DNA of 64,000 bases, taken from the NCBI GenBank assembly GCA_015075405.1, contig JABTUK010000005.1:434001-498000 (forward strand), in the 5' to 3' direction. The position numbers were made by a program, and so were the translations under genes. Below are positions 25,553 to 32,950 of the stretch, piece after piece (position 1 is the first letter of the stretch; each line of letters starts with the position of its first letter). The notes below the pieces were generated by a model. It did no database searches and had not been told where the DNA came from. It was given only the letters and a program-made list of their open reading frames with translations. Source of the stretch: Anaerolineales bacterium (GTDB lineage Bacteria > Chloroflexota > Anaerolineae > 4572-78 > J111).

Positions 25553-26152
25553 CTACGCCGGCATCGTTATTCCCTCGGATAATCCTCTGGTTAACACGGC
25601 CACAATCTGATTGGCCATCTGTTCCGCCGAAACAGTTTTTGACCCGCTGCTCCACTGCAACCCCGCCCCAAAAATGGCCCAACTCATGACCATCGCGGCT
25701 GTCTCCACAGTTGCCTGGCATTGATGGTCGGGAGGCGGAACCTGCTTGAGCCAATTCGAGATAAATTTGTAGAGTTCATTTTGCACCGTCGCCTCCGGCG
25801 GCAGTTCAAACTGTTGTTTATCGGCTACCTTACACTGGCCATGAAACTGAGCTAGATGCTCCAATACCGTGCGGGTGAGCAGGTACAGGTTATCCAGGGT
25901 AAAAGGAAATGAAGCCGGAAGTTTGCTGGCCAACGCCTGCTGAAAACTGTCGCGGATGAAGTAGTCCATGAGGGCATATTTGTCTTCAAAGTGGGCATAA
26001 AAGGTGGCCCGATTGACGGTGGCTCGTTCCGCCACATCCTGGACACTGATGGCTCGAAAGCTCTTTTCAGCCAGCAGTTCCGTAAATGCCTGCACAATCA
26101 GTTGGCGAGTGCGCTTTACCCGTGGATCTTCTCCATTGAGTTGTGTTACCAT
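25553..26152 (-). CDS. TetR-family transcriptional regulator
   Basis: This 199-residue protein has an N-terminal helix-turn-helix (RQLIVQAFTELLAEKSFRAI, then VQDVAERATVNRATFYAHFEDKYAL split over two helices), the TetR signature. The C-terminal ligand domain resembles the TetR_C_7 type. GAGGAGGTAAA precedes ATG 26152. It is divergent from the LUD-SDR-LLM operon across a region with several inverted repeats, so it probably represses that operon and itself. The inducing ligand is unknown, perhaps an electrophile given the redox enzymes. Confidence 0.93.
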   Translation of the reverse strand: MVTQLNGEDPRVKRTRQLIVQAFTELLAEKSFRAISVQDVAERATVNRATFYAHFEDKYALMDYFIRDSFQQALASKLPASFPFTLDNLYLLTRTVLEHLAQFHGQCKVADKQQFELPPEATVQNELYKFISNWLKQVPPPDHQCQATVETAAMVMSWAIFGAGLQWSSGSKTVSAEQMANQIVAVLTRGLSEGITMPA

Positions 26153-26166
26153 TTTACCTCCTCAAA

Positions 26167-26232
26167 ACAGTAGACAGTAGACGGTAGACAGGGGTACAGA
26201 TTCCTGCGACCTGCTACTTTGCTGCTTTGTAC
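26167..26232. repeat. Interspersed repeat, family C/B hybrid, second copy
   Basis: AGTAGACAGTAGACGGTAGA words on the left, and CCTGCTACTTTGCTGC-type words on the right. It sits directly upstream of the TetR gene, within its leader. Confidence 0.8.
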
Positions 26233-26253
26233 CCCGGTAAATCGAGATCAAGT

Positions 26254-26363
26254 AACCAACAGTTTTTACGTTTTGTTGTCTAAACAGCAAAAGCATTGAA
26301 GTGTCTATTGACTTTATAAAGTAGACAGTTGTATTATACACAACAACTGTTGGTTAGACAACA
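26254..26363 (+). promoter_or_regulatory. Promoter and probable TetR operators of the LUD-SDR-LLM operon
   Basis: TTGACT (26308-26313) and TATTAT (26332-26337), 18 nt apart, form a promoter. ACAGTTGT (26325-26332) and ACAACTGT (26343-26350) are a perfect inverted repeat touching the -10. AACCAACAGTT (26254-26264) and AACTGTTGGTT (26345-26355) are perfect complements, as are TGTTGTCTAA (26274-26283) and TTAGACAACA (26354-26363). TGTTG-6-CAACA within 26349-26363 looks like a TetR site. Confidence 0.6.
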
Positions 26364-26408
26364 ATTGACTAAAATATTATTCACAAATGGAGGTAAGGAA
26401 TTTAAACC

Positions 26409-27056
26409 ATGACAACAGCCATAGCAAATGAAGTTTTGGCCCCGAATATGACCTTTGCCGAGCTGGCCTCGGAAGGACAAATCCAGCGCACCGCGCAGGC
26501 CCTCGAAGCCAACGGGATGCGCACCTACATTGCCCATACCGGCGACGAAGCCCGGCGAATTGTTTTGGGCCTGCTGCCGGAAGGCGCGGAAGTGTTCACC
26601 TCTGTTTCTAAAACGCTGGACAGCCTGGGCATCTCGACCGAGATTGACCAATCGGGCCGTTTCAAGGCCATCAGGTCAAAGTTATACGAGTTGTACCAGC
26701 AGAACCGCACCGACGAGATGCGTAAGCTGGGCGCGAGTCCCGATTTCATCATCGGCAGCGTCCATGCCATCACCGAGCAGGGGCAGGTCTTGGTGGCCTC
26801 GGGTACTGGCAGCCAGCTTGGCCCCTATACCTTTGGGGCAGGCCATGTCATCTGGGTGGTCGGGGCACAGAAGATTGTCCGCGATCTGGATGAAGGGATG
26901 CGGCGTATCAACGAGTACGCTTATCCGCTGGAAGATGTGCGGGCGCGGCAGGTTTATGGTAAGCCCAGCCGGGTCAACAAAGTTCTGCTCATCAACGGCG
27001 AAGGTAAGCCTGACCGGGTCAGCGTGATCTTGGTTAGAGAAAATTTGGGATTTTAA
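26409..27056 (+). CDS. LUD-domain protein (LutC/YkgG-like)
   Basis: This 215-residue single LUD-domain protein is recognisable from GMRTYIAHTGDEARRIVLGLLPEGAEV, FIIGSVHAITEQGQVLVAS (given here as family landmarks) and a late VWVVGAQKIV-like strand (HVIWVVGAQKI). LUD proteins take part in lactate and other 2-hydroxyacid use and often bind redox partners; here the usual LutA/LutB partners are missing. GGAGG precedes ATG 26409. It is the first gene of an operon with an SDR and an LLM oxidoreductase, opposite a TetR regulator. Confidence 0.88.
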   Translation: MTTAIANEVLAPNMTFAELASEGQIQRTAQALEANGMRTYIAHTGDEARRIVLGLLPEGAEVFTSVSKTLDSLGISTEIDQSGRFKAIRSKLYELYQQNRTDEMRKLGASPDFIIGSVHAITEQGQVLVASGTGSQLGPYTFGAGHVIWVVGAQKIVRDLDEGMRRINEYAYPLEDVRARQVYGKPSRVNKVLLINGEGKPDRVSVILVRENLGF

Positions 27057-27081
27057 ACTCAACATCAAAGAGGTTTTACTT

Positions 27082-27756
27082 ATGAAGACAATCGTTATTG
27101 TCGGTGCAGGTCCCGGATTGGGGCTTTCGATTGCCAGGAAATTTGGACAAAATGGATTTCGGGTGGCTCTGGTGGCCCGAAATCAGGAGAAACTTGAGGG
27201 GTATGTTCAAGAGTTAAAACAGCTCAAGATTGAAGCTGCCGGTTTTAGGGCCGATGTGCTGGACATGCAGCAGCTTAGGCATGCTTTTGCTCAAATTAAA
27301 GAGACATGGGGGCCGGTAGATGTACTGGAATACAGCCCTATCCCCAGTGCCGATAAACTCGCCTCGGCAGTGGAAACTACCCCGGAGAATGCTTTATTTC
27401 AATTTCAATATCAGGTGCTCGGTGCAGTTGCCAGTGTGGCCGAAGTGTTGCCGGGGATGTTAGACAGAGGCAACGGCGCACTTTTGTTCACCACCGGGTT
27501 ATCAGCCGTAAACCCCGTACCCATTCTAACCAACGTGGGGATCGCTATGGCTGGCTTACGTAACTATGCTCACTGTTTGCATCAGGAATTGGCCCCAAAA
27601 GGGGTTTATGTCGGCCATCTGTCCATTGGCGTCTATTTTCAACCGGGTCCAGAAGCCGATAAAATTGCCGCCTTGTGGTATAATATGTATGAGAAACAAA
27701 ATCGGGTTGAAGAACTAGTTCTAAATGGGCAGTCAATTCCAGAAGCGATTAAATAG
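27082..27756 (+). CDS. Short-chain dehydrogenase/reductase (SDR) lacking the YxxxK pair
   Basis: This 224-residue Rossmann protein has an NAD(P)-binding GAGPGLGLSIA and the FRADVLDM acidic strand end. The TGLSAVNP serine region is present, but where active SDRs have YxxxK this reads NVGIAMAGLRNYA, without Tyr or Lys. The length is also short. It may be a divergent reductase or a nucleotide-binding partner. It follows the LUD gene by 25 bp and precedes the LLM gene by 21 bp, so it is part of the same operon. Confidence 0.88.
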   Translation: MKTIVIVGAGPGLGLSIARKFGQNGFRVALVARNQEKLEGYVQELKQLKIEAAGFRADVLDMQQLRHAFAQIKETWGPVDVLEYSPIPSADKLASAVETTPENALFQFQYQVLGAVASVAEVLPGMLDRGNGALLFTTGLSAVNPVPILTNVGIAMAGLRNYAHCLHQELAPKGVYVGHLSIGVYFQPGPEADKIAALWYNMYEKQNRVEELVLNGQSIPEAIK

Positions 27757-27777
27757 GGCAAATAAGGAGTATAAACT

Positions 27778-28875
27778 ATTTCGACTCAAACCAATCCACC
27801 TGTTTCAAATACTCGCCCCGGCAACGGGGCCTTTGAGCTTGGTCTCTATTCGTTTGTCGAGCTAACCCCCGATCCTGTGACCGGGGCGATGATCAGCCCA
27901 GTCCAGCGCATGAGCAACCTGCTCGAAACCATTGAACTGGCCGATCAGGTGGGCCTGGATGTTTTTGGCGTCGGCGAGCATCACCGCCCCGACTTTATTG
28001 CCTCAGCCCCGCTGGTTATTCTGGGAGCGGCGGCGGCCCGCACCCAGTCCATCCGCCTGTCAACGGCGGTTACGGTGCTTAGCTCGGATGACCCGGTGCG
28101 GGTTTTTCAGGATTTTGCCACTCTCGATCTAATTTCCAATGGCCGGGCCGAGATCATGGCCGGGCGCGGCTCGTTTATCGAGTCGTTCCCGCTCTTTGGT
28201 TATGACCTGCGCGATTACGACAGCCTTTTTGCCGAGAAGCTTGAACTGCTGATGAAGCTCCGCGAAGCCGAAACCATCACCTGGTCGGGCAAACATCGCC
28301 CGGCCCTGAACAATCTGGGCGTCTATCCCCGCCCGGTGCAGGAAAAGCTGCCCATCTGGGTGGCGGTTGGCGGCACCCCAGAATCGGTGGTGCGCGCCGC
28401 CAGCCTGGGTTTGCCCATGGCCCTGGCGATCATCGGCGGCATGCCCGAGCGCTTTGCGCCTTTCATTCAACTCTACCGGGAAGCCGCCCGCCAGGCCGGA
28501 CACGACCCGGCCCAACTGCCGTTGAGCATTAACTCGCACGGCTTTATCGCCGACACGGCCCAGCAGGCCGTTGACGCCTACTACCCCTCGGCGGTGGTGG
28601 TGATGAATAAAATTGGCCGCGAGCGCGGCTGGCCGCCCGCCACCCGCCAACAACTTGAAGCCGGCCGGGCCTTGCGTGGCTCGGACTTTGTCGGCAGCCC
28701 GGCTGAAATCAGCGAGAAGATTCTGTTCCAACACGAGATCTTCGGCCATCAGCGGTTACTGCTGCAGCTTGGCGTCGGGACAATTGAGCATGCTAAAGTG
28801 ATGCATGCCATCGAACTGCTGGGTACGCAGGTTGCGCCCGTTGTCCGTGAGGAAATCGCCCGGCGCAGCGGATAG
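27778..28875 (+). CDS. LLM-class flavin-dependent oxidoreductase, probable ATT start
   Basis: This F420/FMN-type luciferase-like monooxygenase has the conserved N-terminus FELGLYSFVELTPD, GVGEHHRPDF, the LSTAVTVLSSDDPVRV strand and GRAEIMAGRGSF. The first standard start codon is GTG 27877, which would remove the first beta-strand. In frame upstream, a TAA lies at 27772-27774, and between it and 27877 there is no ATG, GTG or TTG. ATT 27778 lies 8 nt after AAGGAG (27764-27769), so I start there (365 residues). It is the last gene of the TetR-controlled operon. The substrate is unknown. Confidence 0.88.
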   Translation: MSTQTNPPVSNTRPGNGAFELGLYSFVELTPDPVTGAMISPVQRMSNLLETIELADQVGLDVFGVGEHHRPDFIASAPLVILGAAAARTQSIRLSTAVTVLSSDDPVRVFQDFATLDLISNGRAEIMAGRGSFIESFPLFGYDLRDYDSLFAEKLELLMKLREAETITWSGKHRPALNNLGVYPRPVQEKLPIWVAVGGTPESVVRAASLGLPMALAIIGGMPERFAPFIQLYREAARQAGHDPAQLPLSINSHGFIADTAQQAVDAYYPSAVVVMNKIGRERGWPPATRQQLEAGRALRGSDFVGSPAEISEKILFQHEIFGHQRLLLQLGVGTIEHAKVMHAIELLGTQVAPVVREEIARRSG

Positions 28876-28955
28876 GGAGATTGGGAACGAGCCAAACTTG
28901 TCGCCAAGCAGCACCCTTCGATACGGGTCGCTTCGCTCCCCTACTCAGGATGCTG

Positions 28956-29828
28956 CTAACTTAATGACCTTGTGTGAGCAGAAGACTGAACGCCGGCCAA
29001 AAGCGCCAACAAATTACCCCCTTCGATCCGCTCACGGTCGGCCTTGTTCAAAAAAGGCATGGCCTCAAACAGGCCAAAGGTTTGCGGAAAACTGAGCCAC
29101 TCCAAGCTGGGGCTAAAATCTGACCCCCACAGCAGCCGAGTCGAGCCAAACGCAGCCAGCAATACTTCGACGTAGGGCCAGGCGGCCTGGTGGGGATAAG
29201 CATAGCCGGGCTGGGTCAAGGCATAAAAGCCGCTCAACTTGACATGCACGCCAGGGAAGGGGGCCAGGGCCACAACCTCCCGAAGTGCTTGCCGAGCCGT
29301 GGCTTCGTCGGGCGCAGTCTCAACCGCCGGAGGCAGGCCCAGGTGCGACACCAGCAGCCGCAAATCGGGCTGGCGTTCCAGCAGCGGCTGCCAGGCCGTC
29401 CAATGTTCGCCTTTTGAGTTGACGCTGACCAACCAGCCCCGTTCGGCCAGCCAGGCCCAGATTTCGGCAGGCACTCGTCCAAGCGCCTCCCTCTGCTGCG
29501 GGTCGAAGCAGTAAAAGCTCAAGCCGACAAACGATTCCTGCTGCCATTTTTCCAGGCTGGCTATTTCCAACTTGGCCGGTTCCGCCACAAAAGCGACCGG
29601 CCTCAGCCAGGGCAGACTGGCCGCCAGCCGGCTCAGGTAGCGATTGTTGCCCACCGCCCACGGTTCAGCCTCATACCCAACGGCCAACACCTGCTGCGCA
29701 TCGTACTGTCGAGCCAACCCCTGGTAAAGAGTGACTTCATCCGGCTGGATGCGGCGGCAGTTTTCGGGCAGCAGGGCCACATAACCGGCGTGGAAAAAAT
29801 GGGCGTGCGCATCGGCGCGGGTTGGCAT
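28956..29828 (-). CDS. Amidohydrolase-family (TIM-barrel) hydrolase
   Basis: This 290-residue protein begins MPTRADAHAHFFHAGY, the HxH metal site. It has LRLLVSHLGLPPA in the middle (metal His) and LLWGSDFSPSLEW near the end (metal Asp). These mark a PF04909-like barrel related to lactonases such as 2-pyrone-4,6-dicarboxylate hydrolase. ATG 29828 follows AAGGAG by 6 nt; the longer frame from 29882 would start inside a family D repeat. It may share a transcript with the esterase-like gene upstream. Confidence 0.85.
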   Translation of the reverse strand: MPTRADAHAHFFHAGYVALLPENCRRIQPDEVTLYQGLARQYDAQQVLAVGYEAEPWAVGNNRYLSRLAASLPWLRPVAFVAEPAKLEIASLEKWQQESFVGLSFYCFDPQQREALGRVPAEIWAWLAERGWLVSVNSKGEHWTAWQPLLERQPDLRLLVSHLGLPPAVETAPDEATARQALREVVALAPFPGVHVKLSGFYALTQPGYAYPHQAAWPYVEVLLAAFGSTRLLWGSDFSPSLEWLSFPQTFGLFEAMPFLNKADRERIEGGNLLALLAGVQSSAHTRSLS

Positions 29829-29844
29829 CGTTAACTCCTTGTTG

Positions 29845-29870
29845 ATGAGATTAGAGATTGGAGATTCAGG
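29845..29870. repeat. Single arm of family D repeat
   Basis: GAGATTAGAGATTGGAGATT lies just upstream of the amidohydrolase start. It matches one arm of 16304-16350, and the complementary arm is absent. Confidence 0.6.
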
Positions 29871-29901
29871 GTCAGTTTCCAATTTCTTCTCCCTTTAATC
29901 C

Positions 29902-29983
29902 GCTCCAAAGTTACGCTTTGGACTCCTACATCGTCTGAAACAATTTCTTAGCCTTAGCCTTGCCAAAGCAAGCTTTGGACTCC
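29902..29983. repeat. Two half-copies of family K repeat
   Basis: CCAAAGTTACGCTTTGGACTCC and CCAAAGCAAGCTTTGGACTCC-type words lie about 50 nt apart in the same orientation. Each is a small hairpin. They are related to the perfect inverted repeat at 7245-7291. Confidence 0.65.
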
Positions 29984-31123
29984 TTATTTTAGCCAGCGCT
30001 CAAACCAATCAAACGCCTCGGCTTGCATGGCCAAATCGAATTTGTGCGGGCCGGGGTAGAAAGAGGCGCGGTAGCGGTCTGATGCGCCGGCTTTGGCGTA
30101 AACCTCTTGCAATATCGTCGCGGCCCGCTCCATTTCGGGCAGGGTGAATAACTCGTCGTCGGAGTCGTTCAGCACCAGGGTGGGCAGGGGGACGCGCAGG
30201 CCCAGGATTTCTGGAAAGTCGAGGTCACGGGGCAGCAAGGGGATGTAGATCATCCAGGTGTGGGTGTAGCTGGTGTGGAGCAGGAAGTCGCGCCAGGTGG
30301 TCATCATGCCGACGCAAACGGCGCAGCGAATACGCGGGTCCAGCCCGCCCAGAAACCCAGACCGCAATCCACCCCCGGAAAGGCCGCAGCAGCCGACCCG
30401 CGCGGCGTCTACTTCCGGGCGAGCGCACAGCACATCCAACGCGCGCTGATCTTCGGCCAGGAAGACGCCCGGCCAGGTGGTCCCGGCGCAAAAGAGCGAC
30501 TTGGCCAGGATATGCTCGTGCTCACTGGCCCAGGCGTTGTAAGCTTCGATGCTGGCGCTACTCTCCGGGTCGGGGTCGGTCAGGCCGGCGCGAATGACCT
30601 CCGGCACATCCTGAAGCCGCACCCGCCGGCTGGCAAAATCAAACGCATCGTGGACCAGCACGGCGTAGCCCCGCCGGGCGAGTTCGTGGGTCCAGGCGAC
30701 GCCACCGTAGTATTGGGCCTGGTGGTCGCGCAGCATCGGGTGCAGGTCGGCCCCGGCGCGGGCAATCTTGCGCCAGCCGAAATATTTGTTGGCGGCGTGG
30801 TCGTGCAGGGCCAGAATAGCGGGCAGCGGGTCGGTGGCTCCGGCCGGTTTCAGGAAAACTGCCTCGGTCGGCGGGCCATAGGGAAGCTGCCAGGAGAGTT
30901 TTTCGATGTCCAGGCCGTCGTAGGTCAATTGTTCATGCACGGTTACAGGGGGAACGCCGCCGGTGTCGGGCTGGGCCAGCAGGTCGAGCACGCGCTGCCG
31001 GGCTATGGGCCGCCAGGCTTCGACCTCCGTAAACTGCTCATTGCGAAAAGAGAGCGCGGCCGGTCCATCGCCTGGCAAGGAAGCGGCCCACGGGCCGTAC
31101 GCGCCGATCATATTAGGCAACAT
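29984..31123 (-). CDS. Alpha/beta hydrolase (acetyl-xylan-esterase / dienelactone-hydrolase-like)
   Basis: This 379-residue serine hydrolase has the nucleophile elbow GCCGLSGGGLRS, the acid in LNDSDDELF and the catalytic His in YPGPHKFD. The preceding strand PAILALHDHA supplies the oxyanion region. There is no signal peptide, so it is cytoplasmic. Members of this group include cephalosporin-C deacetylase and uncharacterised abhydrolase_7-like proteins; the substrate is unknown. ATG 31123 starts MLPNMIGAYG. A minus-strand promoter at 31344-31372 probably drives it. Confidence 0.85.
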   Translation of the reverse strand: MLPNMIGAYGPWAASLPGDGPAALSFRNEQFTEVEAWRPIARQRVLDLLAQPDTGGVPPVTVHEQLTYDGLDIEKLSWQLPYGPPTEAVFLKPAGATDPLPAILALHDHAANKYFGWRKIARAGADLHPMLRDHQAQYYGGVAWTHELARRGYAVLVHDAFDFASRRVRLQDVPEVIRAGLTDPDPESSASIEAYNAWASEHEHILAKSLFCAGTTWPGVFLAEDQRALDVLCARPEVDAARVGCCGLSGGGLRSGFLGGLDPRIRCAVCVGMMTTWRDFLLHTSYTHTWMIYIPLLPRDLDFPEILGLRVPLPTLVLNDSDDELFTLPEMERAATILQEVYAKAGASDRYRASFYPGPHKFDLAMQAEAFDWFERWLK

Positions 31124-31170
31124 TTTAACTCACCTCGCTGCTTTTCACTACCTTTGCGCTTTTTAAATAG

Positions 31171-31260
31171 AACGTAGATGAACGCTGATAAACGCGGATT
31201 TACGCAGAAAAATTTGTAAAAATCAGCGAAAATCTGTCGAATCTGCGTCATCTGCGTTCA
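31171..31260. repeat. Interspersed inverted repeat, family L (AACGC-GGATTTACGC words)
   Basis: GATGAACGCTGATAAACGC words on the left and CTGCGTCATCTGCGTTC words on the right form imperfect complementary arms. The word length is 9-10 nt. Confidence 0.75.
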
Positions 31261-31305
31261 AATTTTGGCCGGTTACGAAAAGCGCAAACATAACCTGATC
31301 CGGGC

Positions 31306-31332
31306 AAAAAGCCCTCAGCAACAGGGCTTTTT
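31306..31332. terminator. Bidirectional terminator-like hairpin
   Basis: AAAAAGCCCT and AGGGCTTTTT form a perfect 10-bp stem with a 7-nt CAGCAAC loop, U-rich on both strands. No plus-strand gene lies upstream. Confidence 0.75.
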
Positions 31333-31343
31333 AATTTCTCCCC

Positions 31344-31372
31344 ATTGTATCAGTTTTTAGGCTTTATCACAA
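31344..31372 (-). promoter_or_regulatory. Promoter for the alpha/beta hydrolase gene
   Basis: On the minus strand, TTGTGA (31372-31367), 17-nt spacer, TACAAT (31349-31344). The predicted start of transcription lies only a few nt before the 31332-31306 hairpin, so the hairpin would form in the very 5' leader. Confidence 0.45.
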
Positions 31373-31513
31373 CCCAAAAAAAAGGCCGGCTTGATGAAGG
31401 TTCAAAAATCAAATCGGCAAATTGGAGGGCGACTGCTTTTGCTCTTCCCTTTGCTAGAATTGATTTTTCAGGTAAGATTACCCTTCTAATCCATCACGAA
31501 TCGAGCGGTGAAG

Positions 31514-32134
31514 ATGACCGTACCCAAATTGACCTTTGAAGTCTGGAGCGACTTTGTCTGACCGTGGTGTTATATGTTGAAGTCCGGTCTGGACGAACTC
31601 GCCAAAGTTGAAGCCATCGAAATCATCTGGAAAAGTTACGAACTGCGGCCTGCCGGCGCGCCGCCGCTGCCGCCGGAGTATGAAACTTCTTACCGGGAGC
31701 GCATCGAGGCGGGTTGGCCGCGAGTGCAGCAGATCGCCCGCGAGCGGTTTGGGCTGGAAATGAAAAGCCATCGCTGGGGCGTCAAATCCCGCTACGCCCT
31801 CGAAGGGGCCAAATATGCCGAAGAAAAAGGCTTTGGCGACGCCTACCACGAGGCCATGTTCAAAGCGCATTTTGTGGCTGATCGTGATTTTGGCAACCTG
31901 GAAATCCTGGGCGATCTAGCCGCCGCAGTGGGCCTGGATCGGGCGGACTTTTTGGCCGCCGTCAGCAGTGGGGCCTATGCTCCGCCGGTGGACGCCGACA
32001 TCGGGCAGGCCCAGGCTTATGGTTTGCAAGGCGTCCCGGCCACTATTATCGCCCAAAAATATCTCATTTCCGGGGCGCAGCCGTTTGAGGCGTTGCAAGA
32101 AATCGTGCAGCAAATCAAACAACGGGGCGAATGA
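31514..32134 (+). CDS. DsbA/FrnE-like thiol oxidoreductase, probable selenoprotein (TGA codon 16 = Sec)
   Basis: Read from ATG 31514, the N-terminus is MTVPKLTFEVWSDFV, TGA, PWCYMLKSG. The family motif here is SDFVCPWCY, so the in-frame TGA (31559-31561) replaces the first redox Cys and gives UPWC. The frame then runs unbroken to 32134 and shows the helical insert and the cis-proline loop GVPATII of the DsbA/FrnE (2-hydroxychromene-2-carboxylate isomerase-like) fold. Total length is 206 residues, close to the family size. A SECIS-like hairpin follows the TGA. Without Sec, the only start would be ATG 31574, which loses the first strand and the active site. A nonsense mutation or sequencing error is the alternative. 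No sel genes are in the window. Confidence 0.78.
31576..31598 (+). promoter_or_regulatory. Putative bacterial SECIS element
   Basis: GTCC (31582-31585) pairs with GGAC (31591-31594) around the loop GGTCT, and GTT (31576-31578) pairs with AAC (31596-31598) below a small internal loop. The loop begins with G G, as the bacterial SECIS consensus asks, and starts 24 nt after the TGA, inside the accepted 16-37-nt range. Confidence 0.55.
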
Positions 32135-32170
32135 GCGAATGGTGAATGGCGAATGAGCGAATGGCGAATA
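32126..32170. repeat. Quasi-tandem repeat, family H (GCGAATGG words)
   Basis: Words of the type GCGAATGA, GTGAATGG and GCGAATGG repeat about five times. The stop codon of the DsbA-like gene and the start codon of the M23 gene both lie in it. A TATCCTC triple repeat follows at about 32200-32222, inside the M23 signal peptide. Confidence 0.75.
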
Positions 32171-32950
32171 GCCGCAAAGCGTGAACGCATAAAAAAACCG
32201 CTATCCTCTATCCTCTATCCTCTCTTCATCCTCCTTCTGCTAATCCTGCTTACTCCGCTTCATTTGCGCGCCCAGGAAAGCAGCGGGGTCAATCATGCCG
32301 GCAACCCCGCCTTCGAGCCGCCGGCCGAGCCGCCGGCCGAGCCGCCGTTTATCCTGCCCTTTGCCGCGCCTCCCGGCCCGGATACCTGGTTGTTGGGCCA
32401 GCCCTACGGCAACACGGTGGGAGCATACATTCAACGAAGTATCTTTTATCAGGCCGGTCAGGGGTTGCACTTTGGCCTCGATTTTAGTGCGCCCTGCGGT
32501 ACCGAAGTTATCGCCATCGGCGATGGATTGGTGGCTGAAATTGACACCCACGGTTCGCCGCCCCACAGCCTGATGATTGATCACCCCAACGGCTACAGCT
32601 CTTTTTACGGCCATCTTTTGGAAAGTCCGAACCTTATCCCCGGCACGCCGGTCAAGCGGGGCCAGGTCATCGCCTTGTCCGGCGACTCTTTTCAGACCTG
32701 CCGCTCGGCCCCGCACCTACACCTGGAAATCCGCAACAACCACCACAACAAAGCCTACAACCCCGTGCCCTTGCTCCGAGCCGATTGGGACAGTCTAGCC
32801 CTCATCGGTGGATTCAATCGCGGCTTTGAGCGTGATTTGAGCAGCCCGCGCCAGTGGCAAACCATCCACGACCAGCCGACCGTGCTCTTTGGCGGCACGC
32901 TGCTCAATGAGTTTGCCAACCCCTGGCCGCCGGAGCCGGGAGGACGGTGA
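32153..32950 (+). CDS. Secreted M23-family metallopeptidase
   Basis: This 265-residue protein has a signal peptide (LFILLLLILLTPLHLRAQ), a Pro-rich EPPAEPPAEPP spacer and a LytM/M23 zinc peptidase domain. Zinc ligands are in HFGLDF (HxxxD) and HLHLE (HxH), and the GHL strand is YSSFYGHLLE. It probably cleaves or binds peptidoglycan cross-bridges outside the membrane. The start ATG 32153 is inside a family H repeat, so the first residues (MSEWRIAAKR) may be repeat-derived. The stop overlaps the next start. Confidence 0.9.
   Translation: MSEWRIAAKRERIKKPLSSILYPLFILLLLILLTPLHLRAQESSGVNHAGNPAFEPPAEPPAEPPFILPFAAPPGPDTWLLGQPYGNTVGAYIQRSIFYQAGQGLHFGLDFSAPCGTEVIAIGDGLVAEIDTHGSPPHSLMIDHPNGYSSFYGHLLESPNLIPGTPVKRGQVIALSGDSFQTCRSAPHLHLEIRNNHHNKAYNPVPLLRADWDSLALIGGFNRGFERDLSSPRQWQTIHDQPTVLFGGTLLNEFANPWPPEPGGR

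Larger units (their letters stand above)
31124..31513. other. Gene-free 390-bp divergent intergenic region
   Basis: It contains a family L repeat, a strong bidirectional hairpin and a minus-strand promoter (listed separately). The last 130 bp before the selenoprotein start hold no feature I can support beyond a TAGAAT -10-like word at 31455. Confidence 0.6.

Noticed and set aside
31559..31561. In-frame TGA taken as proof of a pseudogene
   Set aside because: The rest of the frame is intact, the stop falls exactly on the catalytic Cys codon, and a SECIS-like hairpin follows; selenocysteine explains it better, though error cannot be excluded.
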